This document shows, piece by piece, positions 49,628 to 58,647 of a DNA stretch of 60,711 bases (position 1 is its first letter; each line of letters opens with the position of its first letter). The notes under the pieces are model-generated. The model ran no database searches. It was not told the DNA's origin and worked only from the letters and a program-made list of their open reading frames with translations. The stretch lies in assembly GCA_944320385.1 (NCBI GenBank), contig CALUHH010000012.1:1-60711 (forward strand), read 5' to 3'. Position numbers and translations under genes: made by a program. Source of the stretch: an uncultured Atopobiaceae bacterium (lineage in GTDB: Bacteria; Actinomycetota; Coriobacteriia; Coriobacteriales; Atopobiaceae).

Positions 49628-49847
49628 CCGGACGGGGCGCGATCCTTAAGCGCGAACCGCCCTTCTCGCCGGACGCGCCGCGATCTCTAAGCAGGAAGGA
49701 CCCAGCGCTCCGGATAGGCCGCGATTGTTAAGCGCAGCCACGTCAGAATCCCGGACGGGCCGCGATCTTTAAGCGAGAAGGACCAGGGGCTCCGGACGGG
49801 CCGCGATCTCTAAGCGGGACCCATCCGGACAGGCGCGATCCCTAAGC
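49628..49847 (-). repeat. Opposed array: six 24-bp repeats at 41-bp spacing
   Basis: Copies at 49628, 49669, 49710, 49751 and 49792 are spaced exactly 41 bp; a sixth of 23 bp (49825-49847) comes after a 9-bp spacer and covers the murG stop codon. Consensus CCGGACGGGCCGCGATCYTT then AAGC: the reverse complement of the forward array, and the same sense as the copies at 94-199. A 31-bp GC-rich stretch (49597-49627) separates the two arrays. No gene is seen in 49255-49841. Confidence 0.9.
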
Positions 49848-50972
49848 GCGGCGCGCGGCGGCCTCCACCTCGTCGGCGAGGGCAGCGGCGGCGCTCGTCT
49901 GACCGAGGCCGCGGGCGGCCGCGCGCATCGCGTCGCGCCGGGCGGCGTCGTCGACGAGGCCGAGCAGCTCGTCGGCAAAGACGGGCTCGTCGATCTTGTC
50001 GTCGGGCACGAGGACCGCGGCGCCCGCGTCGGTGAGGAAGCGCGCGTTGGTGGTCTGGTGGTCGGCGGTGGCGTGCGGGTAGGGCACCAGCAGGCTCGGC
50101 ACCGAGAGCGCCGCGATCTCGGCGATCGAGGACGCGCCGGCGCGCGAGAGCACGAGGTCGGCCGCCGCGAGCGCCTGGCCCATGTTGGAGATGTAGGGCA
50201 TGACGCGCCAGCGCAGCTGCTCCTCGGGCGTGAGCGCGAGCGCGGAGACGGTCTGGTCGAAGCCGTCGGCGCCCGTGGAGTGCACCACGACGAGGCCCTC
50301 GCGGGAGAGCAGCTCGTCCTTGAGGCGGCAGACGCCCTCGTTGATGTGGGCGGCGCCGAGCGAGCCGCCAAAGACGAGCAGCATCGTCTCGCCCTCGTCG
50401 ACGCCAAAGACCGCGCGGCCCTCGGCGCGGCTCGCGGAGCGCACGCTCAGGCGGACGGGGTTGCCGGTGAGCACCACGGAGGGCGCCCTCCTCCCCTCGC
50501 GCTCAAAGACCTCGCGCGCGGCGGGCACGGAGATGCAGACGGTGCTCGCCTGGGGTGCGAGCGCCTTGTTGGCGAGGCCCGGCACGGAGTTCTGCTCGTG
50601 AAGCACGTAGGGCACGCCGGCGCGGTGACAGGCGTTCAGCAGCGGCATCTCGACGTAGGCGCCAAAGCCCACGGCGACGTCGGGCGCGCCCTTCTCCTTG
50701 AAGCGCGCCGCGATCTGGGACTGCGCGCGGCGCATGCGCGCGAGCGACGAGACGAGCGTCCAGGGCCGCGCGCGGTCGAAGCCGCTCACGACCACGGGAA
50801 CGAGCTCGAAGCCCGCCTCGGGGACGAGCCGCCCCTCGAGCTTGGCGGTCTGGCCGAAAAACGTCACGTGGTGGCCGCGCCGGTCGAGCTCCTCGGCGAG
50901 CGCGAGCGCGGGGTTGATGTGGCCGGCCGTGCCGCCCGCGGCGATCGCGACCTCAAGGCTCTTCTCGTCCAT
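49842..50972 (-). CDS. murG: UDP-GlcNAc:lipid I N-acetylglucosaminyltransferase
   Basis: 376 residues. VAIAAGGTAGHINPALALAEEL is the first G loop, and VGFGAYVEMPLLNACHRAGVPYVLHEQNSVPGLANK and FGGSLGAAHINEGV follow. SRAGASSIAEIAALSVPSLLVPYPHATADHQTTNA is the donor site. It makes lipid II at the inner membrane face. ATG 50970-50972 after AGGGGG. Its stop codon lies inside the last repeat of the array, so the array may have grown up to, or altered, the C-terminus (EAAARRA). Confidence 0.97.
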   Translation of the reverse strand: MDEKSLEVAIAAGGTAGHINPALALAEELDRRGHHVTFFGQTAKLEGRLVPEAGFELVPVVVSGFDRARPWTLVSSLARMRRAQSQIAARFKEKGAPDVAVGFGAYVEMPLLNACHRAGVPYVLHEQNSVPGLANKALAPQASTVCISVPAAREVFEREGRRAPSVVLTGNPVRLSVRSASRAEGRAVFGVDEGETMLLVFGGSLGAAHINEGVCRLKDELLSREGLVVVHSTGADGFDQTVSALALTPEEQLRWRVMPYISNMGQALAAADLVLSRAGASSIAEIAALSVPSLLVPYPHATADHQTTNARFLTDAGAAVLVPDDKIDEPVFADELLGLVDDAARRDAMRAAARGLGQTSAAAALADEVEAAARRA

Positions 50973-50984
50973 GGAAACCCCCTG

Positions 50985-52445
50985 TCATCGAGTCCGCGGC
51001 CCACGCCCGCGCCCCCTCAGGCGCTCGCCGGCGCTGGGCCCCAGGTCTATTCTGCCGCGCGAGCCGCGCCCCGTCGAGCCGCGGGCGCGCGTTCCGCCGT
51101 CGACCACGGTGAGCCCGCGGCCCTGCCGGCCCCGCTGCGGGGAGGCGCCGCGCGCCGAGCGCGGGCGGGGCTCGCCCACGAACGTGAGGCCGCCGCCCGA
51201 CCCCCGCCGGTCGTCCTCGATCTGCCAGCTGCGGCGCGCGCCGTCATGGGCGGTCTCGGGGAGGCTCGAGTGCAGGGAGACCGAGGCGATCATGCCCACG
51301 ATCATCATGCTCGCCAGGATCGACGAGCCGCCGTAGGAGAGAAACGGGATGGGCTTGCCGGAGAGCGGGAAGAGGCCGAGCACGCCGCAGACGTTGAGCA
51401 GCAGCTGCACGATCACGAGGGTGGTGCAGCCGGCCGCGACGAGACGGCCCGAGAGGTCGGGCGCGTAGCGGGCGATCTGGAAGCCCGCCCACATGAAGAC
51501 CGCAAAGCCCGCGAGCACGCCGAGGGTGCCCAGAAGTCCGCACTCCTCGCCGATGACGGCAAAGATGAAGTCGTTGTGGGCCATGGGGAGGTAGGAGTAC
51601 TTCTGGCGCGAGAACCCGATGCCGACGCCGAGCAGCCCGCCCGACCCAAAGGCGTAGAAGCCCTGGATGAGCTGGTAGCCGGTGTCAAAGGGGTCGCTCC
51701 AGGGGTCGAGCATGGTCAGCAGGCGCTGGCGCGAGTAGTCGTCCTTGAGCGAGATGGCGAGAAACCCGACGAGCCCCATCCCGAGAAGGGCGACGAGGTA
51801 GCGCTTGGGGACGCCGGCGAGGTAGCCCATCACCACGATCGTGAGGCCCAGGACCATCGTGGTGCCCTTGTCGGGCTGGACCACGATCAGCACGAGCGGC
51901 AGGCCGACCCCGGCGACGGAGAGCTTGACGAACCCGCCGCCGTCCAGCGAGCCCTCCTCGAAGTAGCGCTCGGCGAGGTTGGCGGCCGTGAAGACGATCG
52001 TGATCTTGGCGAACTCCGAGGGCTGGAGGTCGAAGAAGCCGAGGTTAATCCAGCGGGTGGCGCCCATGTCGTTGTCGGTGCCCGCCACGATGACGAGCGC
52101 GAGCAGCCCCACTGTCGCGATCCAGATGGGCGTGAGGAAGCGGCGCACCCACACGCGGTAGTCCATCACCGCGAGGGCGACCGCGCAGACGACGCCCGCC
52201 ACGGAGAACGCGAGCTGGCGCTTGAGGTAGTAGGCGGCGTCGCCGGTCGAGGCGAGCGCGGTGACCGAGGAGGCGGAGTAGACCATGAGGACGCCAAAGG
52301 CGACGAGGATGCCCACGGAGGCGATAAGGATCAGCCGCGGCCGCATGAAGCGCTCGGGAACGCCGAACAGGGTGCCCTCCGCCGCCCCGCCGCGCCGCGC
52401 GCGCCCGCGCGCCGCCGGGGCCTGGCGCCCGGTCGCGCCCGTCAT
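50985..52445 (-). CDS. ftsW: Peptidoglycan glycosyltransferase FtsW
   Basis: 486 residues of the SEDS family with about ten membrane segments. FGVLMVYSASSVTAL, DNDMGATRWINLGFFDLQPSEFAKI, VVQPDKGTTMVLGL, AHNDFIFAVIGEECGLLG and SGKPIPFLSYGGSSILASM are the core motifs, including the catalytic-site Asp of the family. The last 90 residues are an Arg/Gly/Ser-rich cytosolic tail. The ATG at 52443-52445 overlaps the murD TGA. Confidence 0.95.
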   Translation of the reverse strand: MTGATGRQAPAARGRARRGGAAEGTLFGVPERFMRPRLILIASVGILVAFGVLMVYSASSVTALASTGDAAYYLKRQLAFSVAGVVCAVALAVMDYRVWVRRFLTPIWIATVGLLALVIVAGTDNDMGATRWINLGFFDLQPSEFAKITIVFTAANLAERYFEEGSLDGGGFVKLSVAGVGLPLVLIVVQPDKGTTMVLGLTIVVMGYLAGVPKRYLVALLGMGLVGFLAISLKDDYSRQRLLTMLDPWSDPFDTGYQLIQGFYAFGSGGLLGVGIGFSRQKYSYLPMAHNDFIFAVIGEECGLLGTLGVLAGFAVFMWAGFQIARYAPDLSGRLVAAGCTTLVIVQLLLNVCGVLGLFPLSGKPIPFLSYGGSSILASMMIVGMIASVSLHSSLPETAHDGARRSWQIEDDRRGSGGGLTFVGEPRPRSARGASPQRGRQGRGLTVVDGGTRARGSTGRGSRGRIDLGPSAGERLRGRGRGPRTR

Positions 52446-53854
52446 CGGCCCTCCCCCGCGGCGAGGGCGCGGACGAGGTCCTTGAAGAGGCGGCCGCGCT
52501 CGGCCATGTTGGAGAACTCGTCGAACGACGAGCACGCCGGGGAGAGCAGGACCGTCTCGCCCGGGCGGGCCGTCGCGACGGCGGCGTCGAAGGCCTCGCG
52601 CAGGTGCGGTGCGCGCACGACCTCGAGGGCGGCGCCCGTCTCGGAGCGCGCGGCCTCGAGCGCGGCGGCGATGCGCTCGCCCGCCGCGCCGAAGCACACC
52701 GCGGCGCGGCAGCGCTCGCAGACCGCCGCCGCGAGAGAGGAGAGGTCGGTCATCTTGTCGTGCCCACCGAGAAGAACGACGATGCTGCCCCGCTCGAAGG
52801 CGGTGAGGGCCTTCTCCACCGAGTCGGTGTTGGTGGCCTTGGAGTCGTTGACGTAGCGCACCCCGCCGACCTCGCCCGCGGGCTCGATGCGGTGCTCGAT
52901 CGGGGCAAACGAGACGAGGCCGGAGCGCACGTCCTTCTCGGCCACGCCCAGCTCGAGGGCGACGGCCGAGGCGGCCAGCGCGTTCTCGGCGTTGTGCAGG
53001 CCAAAGATCTTGAGGTCGGAGGCGGCCACGAGCGCGTGCTCGACGCCGTCGAGGCGCACCACGAGCTCGCCGTCGCGCAGGAAGGCGGCGCAGGGGCCGT
53101 CGGGCTCGGAGGTCACCGAGAGGCGGCAGGTGCGCAGGCCCCTGCCCTCGCAGCGCTGCGCGACCGCGCGGCACCACTCGTCGTCGACGGAGACGACGGC
53201 GAGCTCTCCCGCGCCCAGGTTGGCGAAGGCGCGCTCCTTGGCGGCGGCATAGGCCTCCATGGTGTGGTGCCACTCGAGGTGGTCGGGCGTGACGTTGAGC
53301 AGGACCGCGACGCGCGGGCGGAACAGGCGCGTCGTGGCGAGCTGGAAGCTCGAGAGCTCGGCCACGAACCAGGTGCCGTCCGCACGCGCATCCAGGGCCT
53401 CGACGGGCGGCGTGCCGATGTTGCCCACGGACTCGGCGGCGAGCCCGCCCGCGCGCAGCAGGTGGGTGGCAAGCGAGGTCGTGGTGGTCTTGCCGTTGGT
53501 GCCCGTGATGGCGACCCAGCGCTCGGGGCTCTCGCGGAAGGCGAGCTCGGGCTCGCCCACGACCTCGGCGGAGCAGGCGGCGGCAGAGCGGAAGAAGGGC
53601 GCGTCGACGGGGATGCCCGGGGAGGCCACCGCCAGGTCGTAGCTCCCGGTCACGTCCTCGGTGCCGGTGACCACGAGCACGCCCGCGGCCTCGAGCCCCT
53701 CGACCCGCGGGCCCCGCTCGGAGTCGGCGCCGCCGTAGAGCGTGACGGAGTCCACGCGCGAGCCGAGAAGCCCGGCGAGGTAGCGCGCGACCGCCTCGCC
53801 CGTGCGGCCGAGGCCGAGGACGACGACGTTTCCGAGATGTGCCTGAGAGCCCAT
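52442..53854 (-). CDS. murD: UDP-N-acetylmuramoylalanine-D-glutamate ligase
   Basis: 470 residues. VVVLGLGRTGEAVARYL (UDP site), ITGTNGKTTTTSLATHLL (P-loop), LSSFQLATT, LNVTPDHLEWHHTMEAYAAAK and NDSKATNTDS are diagnostic. It adds D-Glu to UDP-MurNAc-L-Ala. ATG 53852-53854 after a GGAGAGAAGGA site. It overlaps ftsW by 4 bp. Confidence 0.97.
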   Translation of the reverse strand: MGSQAHLGNVVVLGLGRTGEAVARYLAGLLGSRVDSVTLYGGADSERGPRVEGLEAAGVLVVTGTEDVTGSYDLAVASPGIPVDAPFFRSAAACSAEVVGEPELAFRESPERWVAITGTNGKTTTTSLATHLLRAGGLAAESVGNIGTPPVEALDARADGTWFVAELSSFQLATTRLFRPRVAVLLNVTPDHLEWHHTMEAYAAAKERAFANLGAGELAVVSVDDEWCRAVAQRCEGRGLRTCRLSVTSEPDGPCAAFLRDGELVVRLDGVEHALVAASDLKIFGLHNAENALAASAVALELGVAEKDVRSGLVSFAPIEHRIEPAGEVGGVRYVNDSKATNTDSVEKALTAFERGSIVVLLGGHDKMTDLSSLAAAVCERCRAAVCFGAAGERIAAALEAARSETGAALEVVRAPHLREAFDAAVATARPGETVLLSPACSSFDEFSNMAERGRLFKDLVRALAAGEGR

Positions 53855-53870
53855 GTCCTTCTCTCCTCCC

Positions 53871-54902
53871 CTATCCGAGCTGGAAGTAGAGCGCGAAGCC
53901 GAGCGCCGCGAAGGCGGCGGAGACGATCCAGAAGCGCACGACGACCTTAGTCTCCGACCAGCCCTTCTTCTCGAAGTGGTGGTGGATCGGGGCCATGAGG
54001 AAGACGCGCTTGCCCGTGGCCTTGAAGCTCAGGACCTGGATCATGACGGAGAGCGCCTCGGCGATGAACAGGCCGCCCATGATCAGCGAGGTGACCTCGG
54101 TCTTGGTGAGGACGGCGAGCGAGGCGAAGGCGGCGCCCAGGGCAAGCGACCCGGTGTCGCCCATGAAGATCGTGGCGGGGTAGCAGTTGTGCCAGAGAAA
54201 GCCCACGCAGGCGCCCGCGATCGAAGCCGCAAAGATGGCGAGGTTGACCTCCTCGTAGCGGAAGGCCACCATCGCCATCATCAGCATGACCACCATCGAG
54301 CACCCGCCCGCGAGGCCGTCGAGGCCGTCGGTGAGGTTGACGGCGTTGGAGAGGCCGGCCATGAGCAAAAAGACGAAGGCGACGTAGAGCCACGGGATGG
54401 CGACCTGGGCCCCGCCGACCTCGAGGGTCGTGGTGAGCACGCCGAGGTCGATGGCAAGGCCGCCGGGGAAGCGCACCTCCGCCGGGACGCCGCAGACGTT
54501 GACCGCGACGAGGCAGAAGGTCACCGAGATGATGATGAGGCCCGCCATCTTCTGGGAGGGCGTGAGGCCGAGCGAGCGACCGTGGGCCACCGACTCGATG
54601 TCGTCGAGCAGGCCGAGCGAGCCGGTGACGAGCGTGGCGGCGACGGCGAGGATGAGCCCCGGCGTCCACTCGGCGAGAAGAGCCGTGGAGACGAGGACGC
54701 CCAGCAGGATGATGATGCCGCCCATCGTGGGCGTGCCCTGCTTCACGAGGTGGCGCTGCGGGCCGTCCGCGCGAATCTGCTGGCCCACGCCCTCGTGGCG
54801 CATGAGCTTGATGAACAGCGGCATCAGAAGGCCCGTGACCAGCGCCGCGAGGCCCACGGCGAGAAAGATCTGGTAGGTGGGATAGGCGGGATTTCCGATC
54901 AT
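53871..54902 (-). CDS. mraY: Phospho-N-acetylmuramoyl-pentapeptide transferase
   Basis: 343 residues with ten membrane segments. DGPQRHLVKQGTPTMGGIIIL, GLLDDIES, NAVNLTDGLDGLAGG, the catalytic FMGDTGSLALG and MAPIHHHFEKKGW are all present. It makes lipid I from UDP-MurNAc-pentapeptide and undecaprenyl phosphate. The ATG at 54900-54902 overlaps the murF TGA. Confidence 0.98.
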   Translation of the reverse strand: MIGNPAYPTYQIFLAVGLAALVTGLLMPLFIKLMRHEGVGQQIRADGPQRHLVKQGTPTMGGIIILLGVLVSTALLAEWTPGLILAVAATLVTGSLGLLDDIESVAHGRSLGLTPSQKMAGLIIISVTFCLVAVNVCGVPAEVRFPGGLAIDLGVLTTTLEVGGAQVAIPWLYVAFVFLLMAGLSNAVNLTDGLDGLAGGCSMVVMLMMAMVAFRYEEVNLAIFAASIAGACVGFLWHNCYPATIFMGDTGSLALGAAFASLAVLTKTEVTSLIMGGLFIAEALSVMIQVLSFKATGKRVFLMAPIHHHFEKKGWSETKVVVRFWIVSAAFAALGFALYFQLG

Positions 54903-56338
54903 CGGTCGAGCACTCCCCTCACGAAGTTGTCCAGCCCCGCGGCGCGCGACGCCTTGACGAGCACGAGGTCGCCCTCGCCGAGCACCGGGGCGATGACGCG
55001 CACGGCGTCGTCGACCGTCGGGAGGCACTCGATGGCGTCCTCGGAGAGCCCCATGGTGCGCGCCGCCTCGGCCATCTCGGCGGCGAGGGAGCCGCCGACG
55101 AGCACGAGCAGGTCGACGCCCTTGGCGGCGGCGTAGGCGCCCACGTAGCCGTGAAGGCGCGACGCCTCGTCGCCGAGCTCGCCCATCTCGCCGAGGACGG
55201 CCACGCGCCGGCCCGCGCACGCCATCGAGGCGAGCACGTCGAGCGAGGAGGCCATCGAGGCGGGCGCGGCGTTGTAGGAGTCGTCGATCACGCGGGCGCC
55301 GCAGGCGGCCTCGCGCACGTCGAGGCGCATGCTGGTGGCGGGCATGGACTCGATGGCGTCCACGGCGGCGTCGCGGTCGAGCCCCGCGCGCCAGACGAGC
55401 GCCACGGCGAGCAGCAGGTCGTCCGCCGCGCCGCGGCCGGGGACCGTGAGGCGCGCCGAGCGGCTCCAGCCGTCGGAGCAGGCGATCTCGACGGTGGCGC
55501 GACCCTCGTCGTCGAGGGTGACGCCGAGGGCGCGGACGTCGTCTCCCGCCGCGGCGCCCACGTGCATGACGTCGACGCCGGCGGGGCGCGCGAAGCCGTC
55601 CTCGATGAAGGGCGTGAAGTCGCCGGAGCTCGTCAGCGCGAGCGTGGGGGCGACGCCGTCGCGGCCGCGCATGCCCGAGACGACCTCGGCCTTGGCGCGC
55701 GCGATGTTCTCGCGGCTGCCGAGAAGCCCGATGTGGCTCGTGCCGACGTTGGTGATGGCGGCGAGCGCGGGCTGGCAGGCCTGCGCGAGGCGGTCGATCT
55801 CGTGGCGGTGGTTCATGCCGAGCTCGCAGACGACGACCTCGGCGTCCGCGGGCGTCGAGAGCACGGTCAGCGGCCCGCCGATGAGGTTGTTGAGGTTGCC
55901 CCTGGTGGCGTGGCAGCGCCGCTGCGCGCCAAAGCCCGCGGCGAGCATCTCCTTGGTCGTGGTCTTGCCCACCGAACCGGTGACGGCCACGACGAGCCAG
56001 TCGGGGTGGAGCTCGCGCCAGGCGCGGGCCAGGCGCAGCAGGAACTCCTCGCAGTCGTCGTCGGCGGCGCGCAGGACCGCGCAGCCGGCGGCGCGGGCGG
56101 CCTCGAGGTCCTTCTCGGCGGGCTCGGCGGAGGCGACCACGGCGGCGGCGCCCGCGGACGCGGCGGACGCGAGGTAGGCGTTCCCGTCCACGCGCTCGCC
56201 CGCGAAGGCGACGAACATGCCCCCGGGCTCGACGGCGCGCGAGTCGATGACGACCTCGCCGGCGACGCCCGCGGCGCCCTCGACGAGCACCGCGGCGCCC
56301 GTGGCCCGCGCGACCTGCTCTATGGACAGCTCAATCAT
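54899..56338 (-). CDS. murF: UDP-N-acetylmuramoyl-tripeptide-D-alanyl-D-alanine ligase
   Basis: 479 residues. VVIDSRAVEPGGMFVAFAGERVDGNAYL, the P-loop VAVTGSVGKTTTKEML, HATRGNLNNLIGGPLTVL, VCELGMNHRHEIDRLA, TNVGTSHIGLLGSRENIARAKAE and IDDSYNAAPASM identify it. It adds D-Ala-D-Ala. ATG 56336-56338 follows GAAAGG. murE, the usual neighbour between ftsI and murF, is absent. Confidence 0.97.
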   Translation of the reverse strand: MIELSIEQVARATGAAVLVEGAAGVAGEVVIDSRAVEPGGMFVAFAGERVDGNAYLASAASAGAAAVVASAEPAEKDLEAARAAGCAVLRAADDDCEEFLLRLARAWRELHPDWLVVAVTGSVGKTTTKEMLAAGFGAQRRCHATRGNLNNLIGGPLTVLSTPADAEVVVCELGMNHRHEIDRLAQACQPALAAITNVGTSHIGLLGSRENIARAKAEVVSGMRGRDGVAPTLALTSSGDFTPFIEDGFARPAGVDVMHVGAAAGDDVRALGVTLDDEGRATVEIACSDGWSRSARLTVPGRGAADDLLLAVALVWRAGLDRDAAVDAIESMPATSMRLDVREAACGARVIDDSYNAAPASMASSLDVLASMACAGRRVAVLGEMGELGDEASRLHGYVGAYAAAKGVDLLVLVGGSLAAEMAEAARTMGLSEDAIECLPTVDDAVRVIAPVLGEGDLVLVKASRAAGLDNFVRGVLDR

Positions 56339-56354
56339 CGTGCAACCTTTCTTG

Positions 56355-58136
56355 CTAGCCCACGGTCGGGACGCCCAGGATGTTGACGGCCTGGGTCATC
56401 ACGTCATGGAACACGTACGAGGAGGACTGCGAGGCGAGGGCGGCGAGGTGGTTGAGGCCCACGTAGACGAGGACCTCGGGCTCGTCGGCGTTGGCGAAGC
56501 CGCACATGGACGCCACGTAGGACCAGTCGAGGTAGCCCCCCTCGCCCGCCTGCTCGCCGGTGCCGGTCTTGGCGGCGATGTCATAGCCCTCGACCTGGCC
56601 CTTCACGCCAGTTCCCTGGGTGACGACGTCGCGCATCATGTCGATCTCGAGGTGGCTCGTCTCGTCTGCGATCACGGGGTCGCCCGCGGGCCAGTCGACG
56701 GTCTCCTCCCCCTTTGCCACGAGGAAGTGCGGCGTCGTGGGCACGCCGCCGTTGGCCACGGCTCCGAAGGCACGCACGATCTGGACCATGGGGATGGCCA
56801 GGCCCTGGCCGAAGGCCATCGAGCCCGCGGTGGAGCCGTCGTACTCGGCGAGCGTCTTGACGATGCCCTCGGTCTCGCCGGGGAAGTCGATGCCCGTGAG
56901 GTGCCCGATGCCGTAGCGATCGACGCCCTCGGAGAAGGCCTCGGCGCCGATGACCTCCTGGACGAGCAGGGCCATGGCGGGGTTGGAGGAGTGCGAGAGC
57001 ATGTAGCGGACCGGCATGTCCTGCGCGTAGTCGCGCCCGTCGGAGTCGCTGACGTAGCTCTCGCCGACCTTGTAGAACGCGGGGACGTTGTAGACGGTCT
57101 CGGGCGTGTAGAGCCCGAGGTCGAGCCCGATCGAGGTCGTGATGACCTTGAAGACGGAGCCGGGCTCGAAGGAGCTCGAGACGGGCTTGAGGTTGAGGGC
57201 GGAGGCGTCGGAGAGGTCCGAGAAGTCCGCCAGCGGCGTGGAGCACGCGGCGAGGATCTCGCCGGTCTTGGGGTCGGTCACCATGACCGAGCCCGAGTCG
57301 GAGGAGTAGGTCTCCACGGCCTGCTTGATGATCTGCTCGCAGGCCTGCTGGAGGTCGACGTCGATGGAGATGACGATGTCCGTGCCGTTCTTGGCCTCGG
57401 TGACGTGGGAGGCGCCGCCCGCGATCGGGGTGCCGGTGAGGCCCGTCTCGATGAGCATCTCGCCGTCGGTGCCGGTGAGCAGGTCGTTGTACTGGAGCTC
57501 GAGCCCGGTGGCCCCCTGCCCGTCGACGTTGACCATGCCGAGGACCTGAGCGGCGACGTTGCCGTAGGGGTAGACGCGCTTGGTGTCGGCGAGATAGTAG
57601 ATGCCGCGCAGCTCGCGATCGGCGAGAAGCTCCTGGAGCTCGTCGGCGACGTCCTGGTCGACCTGGCGCTGGATGTAGACGAAGGTGGTGTCCATGACGA
57701 GCAGGTCCATGTAGTCCTGCTTGTCGCCGCCGAGGACCTTGACGAGCGCCGAGGCGACGCCCGAGGGATCGTTGACCTCCTTGGGGTTGGCGTAGATCGT
57801 CTCACAGTCCTCGCTCATGGCGAGCACGTTTCCGTTGCGGTCGAAGATGGTGCCGCGCTTGGCGTGGAGCACGATGCGGTTGGTGCGCTGGCTCTCCGCC
57901 TTGGCGGCCAGGTTGCCGCCGTCGATGATCTGGAGGAAGCCGAGACGGGCGGCGACCACGCCAAAGAGGGCGAGAAAGACCTTGCGGGTGATGGAGAGGC
58001 CGTGGTCGGCGCCGCCGCTGCCCGAGCCGCCCGGCCGCGCCGCGCGGACGCGGTAGCGCGCACGAGAGGCCTCGTCGTACGAGGCCTCTGGATGGTTCCT
58101 CCGCCCGGGGCGGGTATGTCTTCTGCTGCTTCTCAC
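56355..58136 (-). CDS. ftsI: Penicillin-binding protein (FtsI/PBP3-like transpeptidase)
   Basis: About 593 residues. A basic Arg-rich cytosolic start and one membrane segment (ITRKVFLALFGVVAARLGFL) are followed by the PBP dimerisation domain (KRGTIFDRNGNVLAMS). The transpeptidase domain has SFEPGSVFK (SxxK), SHSSN (SxN) and KTGTGE (KTG). It crosslinks septal peptidoglycan with FtsW. I place the start at GTG 58134-58136, 10 bp after ftsL; no clear ribosome-binding site is seen, so translation may depend on ftsL. No PASTA domains. Confidence 0.93.
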   Translation of the reverse strand: MRSSRRHTRPGRRNHPEASYDEASRARYRVRAARPGGSGSGGADHGLSITRKVFLALFGVVAARLGFLQIIDGGNLAAKAESQRTNRIVLHAKRGTIFDRNGNVLAMSEDCETIYANPKEVNDPSGVASALVKVLGGDKQDYMDLLVMDTTFVYIQRQVDQDVADELQELLADRELRGIYYLADTKRVYPYGNVAAQVLGMVNVDGQGATGLELQYNDLLTGTDGEMLIETGLTGTPIAGGASHVTEAKNGTDIVISIDVDLQQACEQIIKQAVETYSSDSGSVMVTDPKTGEILAACSTPLADFSDLSDASALNLKPVSSSFEPGSVFKVITTSIGLDLGLYTPETVYNVPAFYKVGESYVSDSDGRDYAQDMPVRYMLSHSSNPAMALLVQEVIGAEAFSEGVDRYGIGHLTGIDFPGETEGIVKTLAEYDGSTAGSMAFGQGLAIPMVQIVRAFGAVANGGVPTTPHFLVAKGEETVDWPAGDPVIADETSHLEIDMMRDVVTQGTGVKGQVEGYDIAAKTGTGEQAGEGGYLDWSYVASMCGFANADEPEVLVYVGLNHLAALASQSSSYVFHDVMTQAVNILGVPTVG

Positions 58137-58146
58137 GCTAGCAAGT

Positions 58147-58647
58147 CTAGCCGACGTTTGCCTGCTCGCCCGTCTCCGTCTCGGACTGCGCAGCATCACC
58201 ATGAGAGGCCGCGTCCTGGTCGGCGGTCTCCGCCGGCTCGTCAAAGACGACGCTCACGCGCTCCGCGGGGAGCACCATGCCATAGTTCTGCGTCGCGATG
58301 CGGCTGATGCGGGCGTTGCTCGAGAGCACCGAGCGCTCGATCTTGAGGTTGGAGCTGAGGGTCTGCGCCTCGCTGATCTGCGAGGTGAGGTCGGAGTTGG
58401 CCTGGAGCACGGAGACGGTCGCCGCGGAGAGCGCGACGCGCACGAGGTTGAGGGCGATCAGAAACGCCGCGACGGCGATGACCGCACGGAAGCGCGCCCA
58501 GAACTCAGGGGAGATGCCCTGGCGGGCACGGGCGTCGAGACCGCCGCCGGAGACCACCTCGAAGGAGGGGCGCGACTCCTGAGAGGGGCGCTCCCACGCC
58601 CTCTCCGCGGCCCTCACCGAATATGCCTCTGACCCCTGATACCTCAT
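58147..58647 (-). CDS. ftsL: FtsL-like cell division protein
   Basis: 166 residues, identified by position and layout: a cytosolic start of about 50 residues, a membrane segment (FRAVIAVAAFLIALNLVRVALS) and a short extracytoplasmic coiled coil (VLQANSDLTSQISEAQTLSSNLKIERSVLS). An acidic Ala/Glu/Asp/Gln tail ends it. FtsL partners FtsQ and FtsB at the divisome. Sequence identity in this family is low, so context carries the call. ATG 58645-58647 after AAGGAAG. Confidence 0.82.
   Translation of the reverse strand: MRYQGSEAYSVRAAERAWERPSQESRPSFEVVSGGGLDARARQGISPEFWARFRAVIAVAAFLIALNLVRVALSAATVSVLQANSDLTSQISEAQTLSSNLKIERSVLSSNARISRIATQNYGMVLPAERVSVVFDEPAETADQDAASHGDAAQSETETGEQANVG

Noticed and set aside
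49408..49847. CRISPR array
   Set aside because: The repeat length (24 bp) would fit, but the 17-bp spacers are too short, the array inverts in its middle, and no cas genes are in the window.
50058..52856. A 932-codon plus-strand open frame opposite murG-ftsW-murD
   Set aside because: Antisense of three unmistakable dcw genes.
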